NCBI RefSeq assembly: GCF_014323665.1
Contig: NZ_JABVEB010000004.1
Coordinates: 1-64,000, forward strand
Direction: 5' to 3'
DNA from: Actinomadura sp. HBU206391
Lineage (GTDB): Bacteria > Actinomycetota > Actinomycetes > Streptosporangiales > Streptosporangiaceae
Length of the DNA stretch: 64,000 nt
This document shows positions 50,949 to 58,940 of the stretch, piece after piece (position 1 is the first letter of the stretch; each line of letters opens with the position of its first letter). The notes beneath the pieces are model-generated. The model worked only from the letters and a program-made list of their open reading frames with translations, had not been told where the DNA came from and did not search any database. The translations under genes were made by a program, and so were the position numbers.

Positions 50949-52028
50949 ATGTCCGTAAGTCGCGTGCTGGCGAGCCTGGCCGTGGTGCCCGCTCTCGTCG
51001 CGCTCGTCGCACCAACCGCCGGCCACGCCTCAACGGCCGACAAGCCCGGCGTGGTGCACCCCCAGAAGACCCACTTCGACCTGCAGGCCCACCGCGGTGG
51101 GCTCGGCCTGACCACCGAGGAGTCGCTGGAGGGTTTCACCAAAGCCCTGCGCCTCGGAGTCAGCACCCTGGAGCTGGACACCCACGTCACCAAGGACGAG
51201 AAGGTCGTCGTCAACCACGATCGGCAGATCAGCGCGACGAAGTGCCGCGACACCAGGCCGGTCACGCCGGGCGACGCGATGTACCCGTACGTCGGGAAGT
51301 TCATCAAGGACCTGACCCTGGCTCAGATCAAGACCATGGACTGCGGATACCAGCAGCTGCCCGGTTTCCCGGAGCAGGAGGTGGTCAAGGGCTTCCGGAT
51401 GGTCGAGCTCAAGGACGTGTTGAACCTCGTCAAGAAGGCTCACGCCAAGCAGGTCGAGCTGAACATCGAGACCAAGGTCGAGGCGGGCGCGCCGGAGCAG
51501 ACCGCGCCGCGTGAGCTGTTCGTCCGCCGGGTGTACGAGGAGATTCACCGCTCGGGGATCGAGAAGCAGGTCACCATCCAGTCCTTCGACTGGGGCGCGC
51601 TGAAGGAGATGCACCGGCTCGCGCCGCGCTACCCGCTGGTGGCACTGACCAACTACGACTTCGTCCAGAAGCCCAAGCCCGGCCCCTCGCCGTGGCTCGG
51701 CGGGATCAACCCCGACGACTTCGGCGGCGACATGGTGAAGGCCGCCGCTTCCATCCGAGGCGTCACGGCGATCTCTCCGGTGTACGGCTCCCCGCAGGAC
51801 GGAAAGATCGGCGACTCGGGCTTCCGCTTCTGGGTCGATCGGGCGATGGTGTCGCACGCGCACGCCCAGGGCCTGAAGGTCATCCCGTGGACCTGTGACG
51901 ACCCCGCCACCATCGGAGCCCTGATGGACATGGGCATCGACGGCATCATCACCGACTACCCGAACCGCGTCCGGCAGATCATGGCCGAGCGCGGCATGAA
52001 GCTGCCGAAGGCGTACAAGCTGCACTGA
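50949..52028 (+). CDS. Secreted glycerophosphodiester phosphodiesterase
   Basis: A 359-residue protein with a Sec signal peptide (VSRVLASLAVVPALVALVAP, cleavage near GHA). The catalytic barrel has FDLQAHRGGLGLTTEESLEG, TLELDTHVTKDEKVVVNHDR, VELNIETKVEAGAPE and VTIQSFDWGALKEM, with the His, Glu-Asp and second His of GDPD enzymes. It hydrolyses glycerophosphodiesters outside the cell to glycerol 3-phosphate. The ATG at 50949 follows GAGG. It stands alone; phosphate-linked roles with phoD are possible but distant. Confidence 0.92.
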   Translation: MSVSRVLASLAVVPALVALVAPTAGHASTADKPGVVHPQKTHFDLQAHRGGLGLTTEESLEGFTKALRLGVSTLELDTHVTKDEKVVVNHDRQISATKCRDTRPVTPGDAMYPYVGKFIKDLTLAQIKTMDCGYQQLPGFPEQEVVKGFRMVELKDVLNLVKKAHAKQVELNIETKVEAGAPEQTAPRELFVRRVYEEIHRSGIEKQVTIQSFDWGALKEMHRLAPRYPLVALTNYDFVQKPKPGPSPWLGGINPDDFGGDMVKAAASIRGVTAISPVYGSPQDGKIGDSGFRFWVDRAMVSHAHAQGLKVIPWTCDDPATIGALMDMGIDGIITDYPNRVRQIMAERGMKLPKAYKLH

Positions 52029-52236
52029 CACACGCGACGGTCTCCGGGCGCGGCGGGCGATCCGCCGTACCCGGAGGTCGTCGGGCTGACCACCGCCCTG
52101 AGACCGCCCCTGAGAGGGCGAGGCCCGTCGGGTCGCCTTCACCCGGTGACCGGGCACGGAGCCATACGACTCCTTGGCCGAACCTTGCCCGTCAGCTGGT
52201 TACCAAGGCGGCATTTGCCCTTCTACCTTCACTTTC

Positions 52237-52875
52237 ATGGCTTCTTACGGTCTCATGGGCGATACCACGCGGGAGCTGGAGCTGCTCGAGCACATCGCGA
52301 CCCGGCTGTTCGCCGCCCTCGGCTACGACGGAATCTCCCTCAGCGAGATCGCCAATGCGGCCGGGCTGGAGGTCACGCGCGTCAACGAACTGGTCGGTGG
52401 CAAGCAGGAGCTCTACCTCGCGGTGCTGAAACGGCTCTACCGGTCCAGCGAGGAGGTGCTGGAAAAGGTACTGATCGGCGCCACGGAGAGCCCGGAGCAG
52501 TCGGCCCTCGTCCTGCACCGAGTGGCCGACCACTATCTCGACTTCTGCCTCGAGAACGCGGACGCCGTCAGGATGTCGATGCAGCGATCCCTCTCCGATG
52601 CCGGACACATCGAAGATGTCGAGACCAAGTACATGCGGCCTCATCTCCAGCTCATCAGCGAGAGTCTCCGGCCGGCCGTGGCCGCCGGCTACATCGACGA
52701 AGAGGACATGATCTTCCTCCTGTGGACCATGCAGTGGAGCATCCACGGCTTCTGCCAGGGCGGAATCCTGGACGAGAACGGCATCCGTACCCGCCGGCCG
52801 CCCGTTGTCACCGGGTTCCGGCGATATCTCCACCGGCTGGTCGATCACACTCTGACCCTGCCCGAACCCCGGTGA
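52237..52875 (+). CDS. TetR family regulator
   Basis: About 212 residues: ELLEHIATRLFAALGYDGIS, LSEIANAAGLEVTRVNELVG and GKQELYLAVLKRLYRSSEEV form a TetR HTH; the ligand domain has HRVADHYLDFCLENADAVRM and FLLWTMQWSIHGFCQGGILD. The regulated gene is not obvious; the nearest is the flavodoxin-like wrbA gene on the opposite strand. ATGs at 52237 and 52255 are possible; neither has a clear ribosome site. Confidence 0.82.
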   Translation: MASYGLMGDTTRELELLEHIATRLFAALGYDGISLSEIANAAGLEVTRVNELVGGKQELYLAVLKRLYRSSEEVLEKVLIGATESPEQSALVLHRVADHYLDFCLENADAVRMSMQRSLSDAGHIEDVETKYMRPHLQLISESLRPAVAAGYIDEEDMIFLLWTMQWSIHGFCQGGILDENGIRTRRPPVVTGFRRYLHRLVDHTLTLPEPR

Positions 52876-52883
52876 GCAAAGAC

Positions 52884-52919
52884 CGGTGCCCCCGCCCAGG
52901 CGATGTGGACGGGGCACCG
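52884..52919. terminator. Stem-loop between TetR and wrbA genes
   Basis: CGGTGCCCC at 52884-52892 and GGGGCACCG at 52911-52919 are exact complements, between two convergent genes only 62 bases apart. It can stop transcription from both sides. Confidence 0.65.
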
Positions 52920-52937
52920 TGAAGTTCCCTGTCGCGA

Positions 52938-53552
52938 TCAGACGTGCGACAGGCCGTACTGGTAGGCCGCGGCGACCTCGACGGTGCGCTTGGTCTGGAA
53001 CTCGATGGCGGCGAGTTCCACCTCACCGGGCATGACCTCGCCGTTGCTGGACGTGTGGCTCGTGCCGTACGGGTTGCCCATCTGGAACTGGATCGGGTCC
53101 GCGTAGCCCGGCGGCACGATGATGGCGCCCCAGTGGTAGAAGGTGTTGTTCAGCGCCAGGATCGTCGACTCCTGCCCGCCGTGATGGGTCGACGACGCGG
53201 TGAACGAGGTGACCACCTTGTTGATCAGCTTGCCCTGACCCCAGAGCGGCCCCGTGGTGTCGATGAACTGCTTCATCTGCGCGGCCGGGAGCCCGAACCT
53301 GGTCGGGGCCCCGATGATGAGGACATCCGCCCACTCGAGGTCGTCGTGGGTCGCCTCGGCGACGTGCTGCGTGGCCAGGACATGCTCGGCCCAGCCCTTG
53401 TTCGAGGCGATCGCCTCCTCCGGAGCGAGCTCTCTCACCTTGCGCAGCCGCACCTCGGCGCCGGCCTTCTCCGCAGCGGTCGCAGCCGCCTTGGCGAGCT
53501 CGAAGACGGTACCGGTGGCCGAGTAGTAGATGACGGCGACGTTCAACGACAT
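52938..53552 (-). CDS. wrbA: NAD(P)H:quinone oxidoreductase, WrbA type
   Basis: A 204-residue flavodoxin-like protein: MSLNVAVIYYSATGTVFELA (FMN phosphate loop), DVLIIGAPTRFGLPAAQMKQ, TTGPLWGQGKLINKVVTSFT, STHHGGQESTILALNNTFYH and GNPYGTSHTSSNGE. These match type IV WrbA, which reduces quinones by two electrons using FMN. The gene is divergent from the SRPBCC/ArsR pair and could share control with it. Confidence 0.93.
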   Translation of the reverse strand: MSLNVAVIYYSATGTVFELAKAAATAAEKAGAEVRLRKVRELAPEEAIASNKGWAEHVLATQHVAEATHDDLEWADVLIIGAPTRFGLPAAQMKQFIDTTGPLWGQGKLINKVVTSFTASSTHHGGQESTILALNNTFYHWGAIIVPPGYADPIQFQMGNPYGTSHTSSNGEVMPGEVELAAIEFQTKRTVEVAAAYQYGLSHV

Positions 53553-53719
53553 GTCCGTAAATCCTTTTCTTTCAGTGGCAGGCGGCGTTCACCTGCTCTG
53601 ACGTTGAACAGAGTTGAAGATTCAATCATTCCCCAGGGGTCCGCTACCTGCCCCGATGGCATGACGCCTCTCCAGGGCGACCTCAGCGCGAGTGCGCGAA
53701 AATGGCGGCGCTCATCGAA

Positions 53720-53775
53720 GTGCAACTCGCGGGTTGCGCCTGGATAGAGGATGTGCAACTCTAGAGTTGCACATC
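53720..53775. promoter_or_regulatory. 26-base perfect palindrome plus imperfect copy (ArsR-type operator)
   Basis: 53750-53775 is a perfect palindrome with half-site GATGTGCAACTCT. An imperfect copy, GTGCAACTC-GC-GGGTTGCGC, lies 30 bases upstream at 53720-53739. Both are directly before the SRPBCC gene whose partner encodes an ArsR regulator, so this is the likely autoregulatory operator. Confidence 0.72.
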
Positions 53776-53801
53776 GGATCGCGGCAACGAAGGAGTCCCT
53801 C

Positions 53802-54248
53802 ATGAGCGAGGATCGGATCGAACGTGAAACCCTGATCGCGGCACCTCTGGAGCGGGTCTGGCCGCTGGTGGCCGAACCCGGGTTCTGGGTGGCAGACGAG
53901 GGGAGCGTGGCCGGCACCGTGGCCGAAGAAGGAGAGTCGATCGTGGCGAAGAACGCCGAGTACGGCGACTTCCCGGTACGCGTGGAGAAGGTCGAGCCGC
54001 CGACGTACGTGGCGTACCGCTGGGCCAGCGCGTTCTCCGGCGAAGAGCTGAGCGACGACAACAGCACCCTCGTGGAGTTCACGTTGGCCCCGGAAGGCGA
54101 CAAGACGCGGCTGCGCGTCGTCGAGAGCGGGTTCGCGGCGCTGGCAGGGTCCGAGGATCTGCGCCGCCAGGCGGTGAAGGACAACACCGCCGGCTGGCCC
54201 CAGGTGCTCGACGCGTTCAAGAAGCGCGCCGAACAGTCATCCGCGTGA
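53802..54248 (+). CDS. SRPBCC (AHSA1-type) domain protein
   Basis: A 148-residue START-like protein: RIERETLIAAPLERVWPLVA, EPGFWVADEGSVAGTVAEEG, VEKVEPPTYVAYRWASAFSG and LVEFTLAPEGDKTRLRVVES, ending in an amphipathic helix. AAGGAG precedes the ATG at 53802 by seven bases. Its stop overlaps the ArsR start (GTGA). ArsR plus AHSA1 pairs are common; the ligand and purpose are unclear. Confidence 0.87.
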   Translation: MSEDRIERETLIAAPLERVWPLVAEPGFWVADEGSVAGTVAEEGESIVAKNAEYGDFPVRVEKVEPPTYVAYRWASAFSGEELSDDNSTLVEFTLAPEGDKTRLRVVESGFAALAGSEDLRRQAVKDNTAGWPQVLDAFKKRAEQSSA

Positions 54249-54598
54249 CCGACGAACGTCGGGGCGCCGTCGAGGCGATCGACGGCGTCCTCGTCGCGCT
54301 GGCCGACCCGACGCGGCGTCAGCTGCTCGATCTGCTCGCCGCACAGGGCGAGGCCACCGCGACGACGCTCGCCGAACGACTTCCCGTCTCACGGCAGGCG
54401 GTGGTCAAGCACCTCGCCGTCTTGGACGTCGCCGGGCTGGTCTCCGGCAGCCGGATCGGCCGCGAGGTGCGGTACGCGGTGCGGCCTGCGGCGCTGGACG
54501 CGACGGCGCGGTGGATGGCCGAGCTCGCGGCCGACTGGGATCGGCGGTTGGCGAAGATCAAGCGCGTCGCCGAGGCGGCGGAGCGGGATTCACGCTAA
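54245..54598 (+). CDS. ArsR family regulator
   Basis: A 117-residue winged-helix protein: VLVALADPTRRQLLDLLAAQ, GEATATTLAERLPVSRQAVV, KHLAVLDVAGLVSGSRIGRE and VRYAVRPAALDATARWMAEL. No metal-binding Cys cluster is present, so it is not an arsenic sensor of the classic kind. It is coupled to the SRPBCC gene and probably binds the palindrome at 53750. Confidence 0.9.
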   Translation: MTDERRGAVEAIDGVLVALADPTRRQLLDLLAAQGEATATTLAERLPVSRQAVVKHLAVLDVAGLVSGSRIGREVRYAVRPAALDATARWMAELAADWDRRLAKIKRVAEAAERDSR

Positions 54599-54632
54599 CG
54601 CGGTCGCCGAGGCGGGCAGGAAGGCCGGATAC

Positions 54633-54676
54633 GGTCGCCTCGTCACCGAGGTGAAGGACTTCACCCCGAGGCGACC
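54633..54676. terminator. Nested stem-loop after the ArsR gene
   Basis: An outer stem, GGTCGCCTCG (54633-54642) with CGAGGCGACC (54667-54676), encloses an inner stem GGTGAAG/CTTCACC (54650-54656 and 54659-54665). It separates the convergent ArsR and hydrolase genes. Confidence 0.65.
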
Positions 54677-54699
54677 GCCTTCCATGAGGCTTTACGGAT

Positions 54700-55551
54700 T
54701 CACGCCGATGGCGCGCTGCCCGGACCGTTCGCTGTGAGGAAGTCCGTTACGAGCTCGGCGACCACCTTCGGCTGCTCGCCGAGCATGTTGTGGCCGGCGT
54801 CCAGCTCCTTGACCTGAACGTTGGACGGCATGTCGGCGAGGTCGCGGCGTACCCCTCTCCTGAACGCCTTCATCAGCTCTCCGCCCGACATCCCCGGCGG
54901 GTCCTGGGTCGGGATCAGCACCAGCGCGGCACAGGTGACCTGACGCAGCAGCGGAATCGCGTCGCGGAACTCCGGCGTGTAGCGCACCGCTTCGAGGAGT
55001 TCCGCGCCGGGCCGGGCGTACGTTTCACCGTCCTTTTCGATGAGGGCCCTCGTGGGGAACATCGCCTGGAACTCAGCGGGGAGCGGCCGGCCCATGCTGG
55101 CGGCCTGCGCGTCGAACGTGGCCTTGAGTTCCGCCAGCTCCTGATCCCTCGCGATCGGATCCATCCCCGGATAGTTGCCGGTGTCGTTCTCAGCGGACCG
55201 CAATCCGTCCAGGTTGATGATGCCCGGGCATTCGGGATGGCGCCGGGCCCACAGTACGGCGAGCATTCCGCCCAGCGAGTGCCCCACGATCGCCGGGTTG
55301 CCGAGGTCGAAATGCTTCACCACGACCTCGATGTCGTCCAGAACTCTTTCCCACTCCCACGACCCGTCGCCGGACAGGCCGTGGCCTCGCAGGTCCATGG
55401 CCACGGCCCGGTGGTCTTTGAGTTCCAGCGCGTCCCAGGCTTCCAGGGTGCCGCCGAGCCCGTGGAGTAGGAGCACGGGTTCGCCGGGCCCGCCGAAGTC
55501 CCGTACGGCGAGGGAGATCTCGTGGTCAGTGATGGTCACGTCGTGCGGCAT
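54700..55551 (-). CDS. Alpha/beta hydrolase
   Basis: A 283-residue hydrolase: LLLHGLGGTLEAWDALEL (oxyanion HG), AIVGHSLGGMLAVLWARRHP with the nucleophile Ser, ALVLIPTQDPPGMSG with the Asp and VKELDAGHNMLGEQPK with the His. It resembles haloalkane-dehalogenase/proline-iminopeptidase-like proteins; the substrate is unknown. No signal peptide. Its start lies inside the end of the upstream HTH gene (26-base overlap), so the two are co-expressed. Confidence 0.87.
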   Translation of the reverse strand: MPHDVTITDHEISLAVRDFGGPGEPVLLLHGLGGTLEAWDALELKDHRAVAMDLRGHGLSGDGSWEWERVLDDIEVVVKHFDLGNPAIVGHSLGGMLAVLWARRHPECPGIINLDGLRSAENDTGNYPGMDPIARDQELAELKATFDAQAASMGRPLPAEFQAMFPTRALIEKDGETYARPGAELLEAVRYTPEFRDAIPLLRQVTCAALVLIPTQDPPGMSGGELMKAFRRGVRRDLADMPSNVQVKELDAGHNMLGEQPKVVAELVTDFLTANGPGSAPSA

Positions 55552-56014
55552 ATCGCTCCTGAGGTCGGTTCAGCCGTTCGTGAATTGATTCCGTGGTCAC
55601 TCCGCCGCCCGGATGCCGGTCGAGCTTCGCGCGTTTGACGAGGTCGTGAACTCCCTGCCGCGTGATGCCGAGCATCGCCCCCGCCGTGGCGAACGGCACC
55701 GCGTCCTTTCCCGGATGGCCCACACGTCTGGCCACCGCCCTGCCGAAGGCCGTGCGCCACCACTCGTCGGGTGGGTCGAACGGACCGTCCCCGGGAAAGA
55801 CCGCCGCGATCAACCGCGCTGCCGTACGGACCGCGAGACCGTTGTCGGGACCCAGCAACTGCGCGGCCCACACCTCGGCCTCGATCCGCAATCGCCGTCT
55901 GACCGGATCCACCTGTTCATCCGAGCCGAACAGGATCTCCAACGGATCGACGATCCGCCGCTCGATCAATCCGACCAGCTCACCGGCCAACGCGACGTGC
56001 TCGCCCGTACTCAC
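55526..56014 (-). CDS. Small HTH-containing hypothetical protein
   Basis: A 162-residue protein not recognised by family. The N-terminal two thirds are helical (HVALAGELVGLIERRIVDPL, LRIEAEVWAAQLLGPDNGLA). Near the C-terminus, PFATAGAMLGITRQGVHDLV looks like a helix-turn-helix, followed by a basic stretch (KRAKLDRHPGGG). It may be a regulator that controls its own operon with the hydrolase. Its GTG start lies inside a 42-base symmetric operator, implying a very short or absent leader. Confidence 0.65.
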   Translation of the reverse strand: MSTGEHVALAGELVGLIERRIVDPLEILFGSDEQVDPVRRRLRIEAEVWAAQLLGPDNGLAVRTAARLIAAVFPGDGPFDPPDEWWRTAFGRAVARRVGHPGKDAVPFATAGAMLGITRQGVHDLVKRAKLDRHPGGGVTTESIHERLNRPQERYAARRDHH

Positions 56015-56054
56015 TTGACAGACGATAGCAAGTACTTGCTCATATTCGTCAAGT
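56013..56054. promoter_or_regulatory. 42-base symmetric operator
   Basis: Two inverted repeats share exactly the same centre (56033.5): outer ACTTGAC (56013-56019) with GTCAAGT (56048-56054), and inner AGCAAGT (56027-56033) with ACTTGCT (56034-56040). On the minus strand it overlaps the GTG start and a TTGACG -35-like element. This is a strong candidate operator for the adjacent HTH protein. Confidence 0.7.
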
Positions 56055-56170
56055 AGTAGTTCTTCAGCTCGACCCGTGACCTCGGTCGACGCTCGGCGGA
56101 CCTGCTCGGCACGGGCGGTCGCGAACCGGTGGCGTAGCCCGGATCGTTACCTTTCGGACCAGGCTGATAG

Positions 56171-56629
56171 ATCGCGCAGGAGCAGAACCTGAGCGCCCGT
56201 ACCGTCTACGCCGACATCGACCCGCTGGTGCTGGTGCACGGCCGCGCGATCCTCGCCGACAACCCTGAGACCAGGGTGGTGGTCGGCGATGTCCGGGAGC
56301 CGAAGACCATCCTGGGGCACGACGAGGTGATCGGGTTCCTCGACTTTGAGCGGCCGATGGCGCTGATGCTGGTCGGGATGCTGCACTACCTGTCGCCTGA
56401 CATCGGCGACCAGGTCGTGGGTACGCTGCGGGACGCCCTCGCCCCCGGCAGCTACTTGTTCATGACCTCGCTGGTCGACACCGGGCTGCCCGCGCAGCAG
56501 GAGCTGGCACGGATCACCCGGGAAAAGTTCGAAAAGGGCTGGGCCCGGACGCCTGAAGAGATCGAACGCCATTTCGGGGACCTCGAGCTGGTGGAGGCCG
56601 GACGGAACGCCGACCGGCCCTGGCTGTAG
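56171..56629 (+). pseudogene. N-terminally truncated SAM methyltransferase (DUF574 type)
   Basis: After an in-frame TAG at 56168 the sequence reads IAQEQNLSARTVYADIDPLV, LVHGRAILADNPETRVVVGD, GFLDFERPMALMLVGMLHYL and LRDALAPGSYLFMTSLVDTG, ending EAGRNADRPWL. This is the second half of the DUF574/Methyltransf_19 family; the first 100 or so residues, with the SAM glycine motif, are missing. A product might start at GTG 56228, but it would lack the cofactor site. Confidence 0.68.
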
Positions 56630-56647
56630 CGGCGGCACCGCCATGAC

Positions 56648-56682
56648 GGCGCCCGTCCCACGTTCTGCGTGGGGTGGGCGCC
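56648..56682. terminator. Stem-loop after the methyltransferase remnant
   Basis: GGCGCCCGTCCCAC and GTGGGGTGGGCGCC pair over 14 bases with two G-U wobbles around a seven-base loop, 20 bases after the remnant's stop. Confidence 0.6.
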
Positions 56683-56732
56683 GATCGGTCATCGCGCGCT
56701 AGGCCTGGCCGCGATGTCGGGATGTTTCCTCC

Positions 56733-56762
56733 TTGACGATCTTTCCTGAGGATGTTTATATT
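56733..56762 (+). promoter_or_regulatory. Good sigma-70-type promoter in a gene-free stretch
   Basis: TTGACG at 56733-56738 and TATATT at 56757-56762 are 18 bases apart, each a 5/6 match to consensus, which is rare in this GC-rich window. The next gene on this strand starts at 57024, so the leader would be about 255 bases. The stretch 56763-57023 contains no convincing gene; a short leader or regulatory RNA is possible. Confidence 0.5.
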
Positions 56763-57023
56763 CGATTACCGGAAACTTATTTCCACATCGCGAAATCTCC
56801 CGCATGGGGAGGCGAGCATTGCTTCAGCCCTGATCATCAACTCCCAGGCCGGAACATCGACTCGACCTCGACCCTCTGCCCCTTCGGCCGGTAATCAGCC
56901 ACTCACGTCGCCATTTCCTGGCAGCACCCCTGGGTACACGCCACGACTCGTGCCTGGAGCGGGTTCTGCCGGCCGATCAATACCTGCCTTGAGGCGACAG
57001 CCTGACTCGATAGGAGCGGCATC

Positions 57024-58475
57024 ATGCGCGTCTCGCTTGCGCGAGTCCCTTTCCCCATGCCGAGATGTTTCGCGACCATCGCTGTATTCCTGGCGACCCT
57101 CCTGGTGATGCCTCCGGCCGGGGCGGCCGCGCAAGTCGCGCGGTCGGCTGCGGAGGTGCCCGCCCCTGTCGTGATCGGGCCGGTTACGGCGAGTGCGTCC
57201 CCCGGGGACCCGTCACGCGACTACCCGTTCTTCGCCTCGACCCGCGACCTGGCGAAACTCGGCTACGTCGAGCAGGAGTTCTTCCTGCAGGGCACGGCGA
57301 ACCGCTACAGCACCCCACCGGCACAGACGGGAAGCATCATCAGTGAGGATCACTCCTACAAGACGCGCCTGATCGTCCGTCGCCCGGCCTCATCCGCCCG
57401 TTTCAACGGAAAGGTGGTGGTCGAGTGGCTCAACGTGACCAATGGCCATGACCAGGAGCAGACCTGGTACGAGATCGACGAGCACCTCCTGAGCGCCGGG
57501 TACGCATGGGTCGGTGTCTCCGCGCAGCGGGTCGGGGTCAATTACCTCAGAACTTGGAACCCAGCCCGTTATGGGACGCTCGATGTCGGTCAGCGTGACA
57601 AGTCAGGGACCGAGACCATCACCGACGACGCGTTGTCATACGACATCATGTCCCAGGCCGCGCAGGCTCTCCGGGCACCTACCCGTATCAGTCCACTCGG
57701 CAGGCTCAAGCCGCAGGTCATCATCGCCACCGGGCATTCGCAGTCGGCCAGTCGGCTCTCCACCTACGTCAACTCGATCCAGCCGCTGTCCCGTGCGTTC
57801 GACGCGTTCGCGCTGGAGGGCTCCCTGGCCAATCCCATTCGCGTCGATCTCACGGTGCCGGTGTGGAAGGTCCTCTCTGAGTACGACGTCGAAGCGCTCG
57901 AAGGACGCGTCCGCCGGCCCGACGAGGGGCTCTTCCGCAGCTGGGAGGTCGCCGGGACATCGCACAACACCCGGCGGGCCCTGGATGCCCGCGTACCGCT
58001 CCAACGCCGTGACATCGGCACGGCCCAAGAGGACTCCCTCGACTGCACGGAGCCGATCGGCACCACGGTGCCGTTTCACCATGTCATGGCCGCGGGGTTG
58101 GAGCGGCTGGTCCGATGGGTGACTCATGGCACGCCGATGCCTTCGGCGCCGCCGCTCGTATTCGCTTCAGGGCCGCCCGGTCAGCTCGCTCGGGACCGGT
58201 TCGGCATGGCTTTGGGGGGCATTCGCCTCTCCCAGGTCGCAGTTCCCATAGCGACGAGTAACGGCACTAACAGTGGTCCTGGAACATGCGACCGCTGGGG
58301 CTTCACCGTCCCGTTCGATGATGCGAAGTTGGCCGCGCTCTATCCACGCCACGGTGGTTATGTCTCACGGGTCGCCAAGGTGACAGGGCAGAACCGGCGT
58401 GCCGGCTTCATCCTGCCGGGCGATGCGGCGCGGACCATCAGCGAGGCCGCACGGTCCCCGATCGGCACGAATTGA
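57024..58475 (+). CDS. Secreted alpha/beta hydrolase-domain protein
   Basis: A 483-residue protein with a Sec signal (CFATIAVFLATLLVMPPAGA, cleavage near GAAA). The body has VVVEWLNVTNGHDQEQTWYE, HLLSAGYAWVGVSAQRVGVN, VIIATGHSQSASRLSTYVNS with the nucleophile Ser, VWKVLSEYDVEAL and WEVAGTSHNTRRAL with the His. This matches the alpha/beta hydrolase domain family (Abhydrolase_10) of secreted enzymes of unknown substrate. The codon use is a little less GC-biased than that of neighbours. It is preceded by a long leader with a good promoter. Confidence 0.82.
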   Translation: MRVSLARVPFPMPRCFATIAVFLATLLVMPPAGAAAQVARSAAEVPAPVVIGPVTASASPGDPSRDYPFFASTRDLAKLGYVEQEFFLQGTANRYSTPPAQTGSIISEDHSYKTRLIVRRPASSARFNGKVVVEWLNVTNGHDQEQTWYEIDEHLLSAGYAWVGVSAQRVGVNYLRTWNPARYGTLDVGQRDKSGTETITDDALSYDIMSQAAQALRAPTRISPLGRLKPQVIIATGHSQSASRLSTYVNSIQPLSRAFDAFALEGSLANPIRVDLTVPVWKVLSEYDVEALEGRVRRPDEGLFRSWEVAGTSHNTRRALDARVPLQRRDIGTAQEDSLDCTEPIGTTVPFHHVMAAGLERLVRWVTHGTPMPSAPPLVFASGPPGQLARDRFGMALGGIRLSQVAVPIATSNGTNSGPGTCDRWGFTVPFDDAKLAALYPRHGGYVSRVAKVTGQNRRAGFILPGDAARTISEAARSPIGTN

Positions 58476-58515
58476 AAACATTCGGCCGGAGTCCGGTGCG
58501 GGCCAGTCGCCATTC

Positions 58516-58932
58516 TCACCAGGGCTCCTCGGCTGCACGGGCCTCCTGGAAGACCTGCTGGGCGATCCGGTAGCCGTCGAAGGCACGGGCGGCGCCGGCG
58601 TACGCCTCGATGTGGATGAAGGCCTCGACGACCTCTTCCGGGGTGACTCCGTTGTTGAGTGCGATGCGGAGCTGCCCGCGCAGTGGTTCGAGCGTGCCCA
58701 GGATGGCGGCGATCGTCACGGAGATGAGGGCCCGGGTGCGCGTGTCGAGGACGTCAGTGCGTGGCCACGCGTCACCGAAGGTGTGCAGCGTGGCCAGGCG
58801 CTTGAAGTCCGCGCCGTTGGCGGGCTCACCCGGCCCGGGTTCCAGGAACTGTTCCAGCCTCATTCCGAGCAGCCGTGCGGCCGTGTCGAGTGCGGCCGCG
58901 TAACCCGGTTCCTTCTCTTCGTTGTCGGCCAC
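58516..58932 (-). CDS. Carboxymuconolactone decarboxylase family protein
   Basis: A 138-residue helical protein: RLATLHTFGDAWPRTDVLDT, RTRALISVTIAAILGTLEPL and ALNNGVTPEEVVEAFIHIEA with YAGAARAFDGYRIAQ. The pattern fits the CMD/AhpD family, although the CxxC redox pair of AhpD is absent. The GTG at 58932 begins VADNEEKEPG. It lies eight bases after the aldo/keto reductase gene, forming an operon under the divergent TetR protein. Confidence 0.83.
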   Translation of the reverse strand: MADNEEKEPGYAAALDTAARLLGMRLEQFLEPGPGEPANGADFKRLATLHTFGDAWPRTDVLDTRTRALISVTIAAILGTLEPLRGQLRIALNNGVTPEEVVEAFIHIEAYAGAARAFDGYRIAQQVFQEARAAEEPW

Positions 58933-58940
58933 GGTGGTCC

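Noticed and set aside
56752-57108. 118-codon plus-strand frame in the leader of the secreted hydrolase
   Set aside because: Its base composition and Pro/Ser-rich sequence look non-coding, there is no ribosome site, and it overlaps the hydrolase start in another frame.
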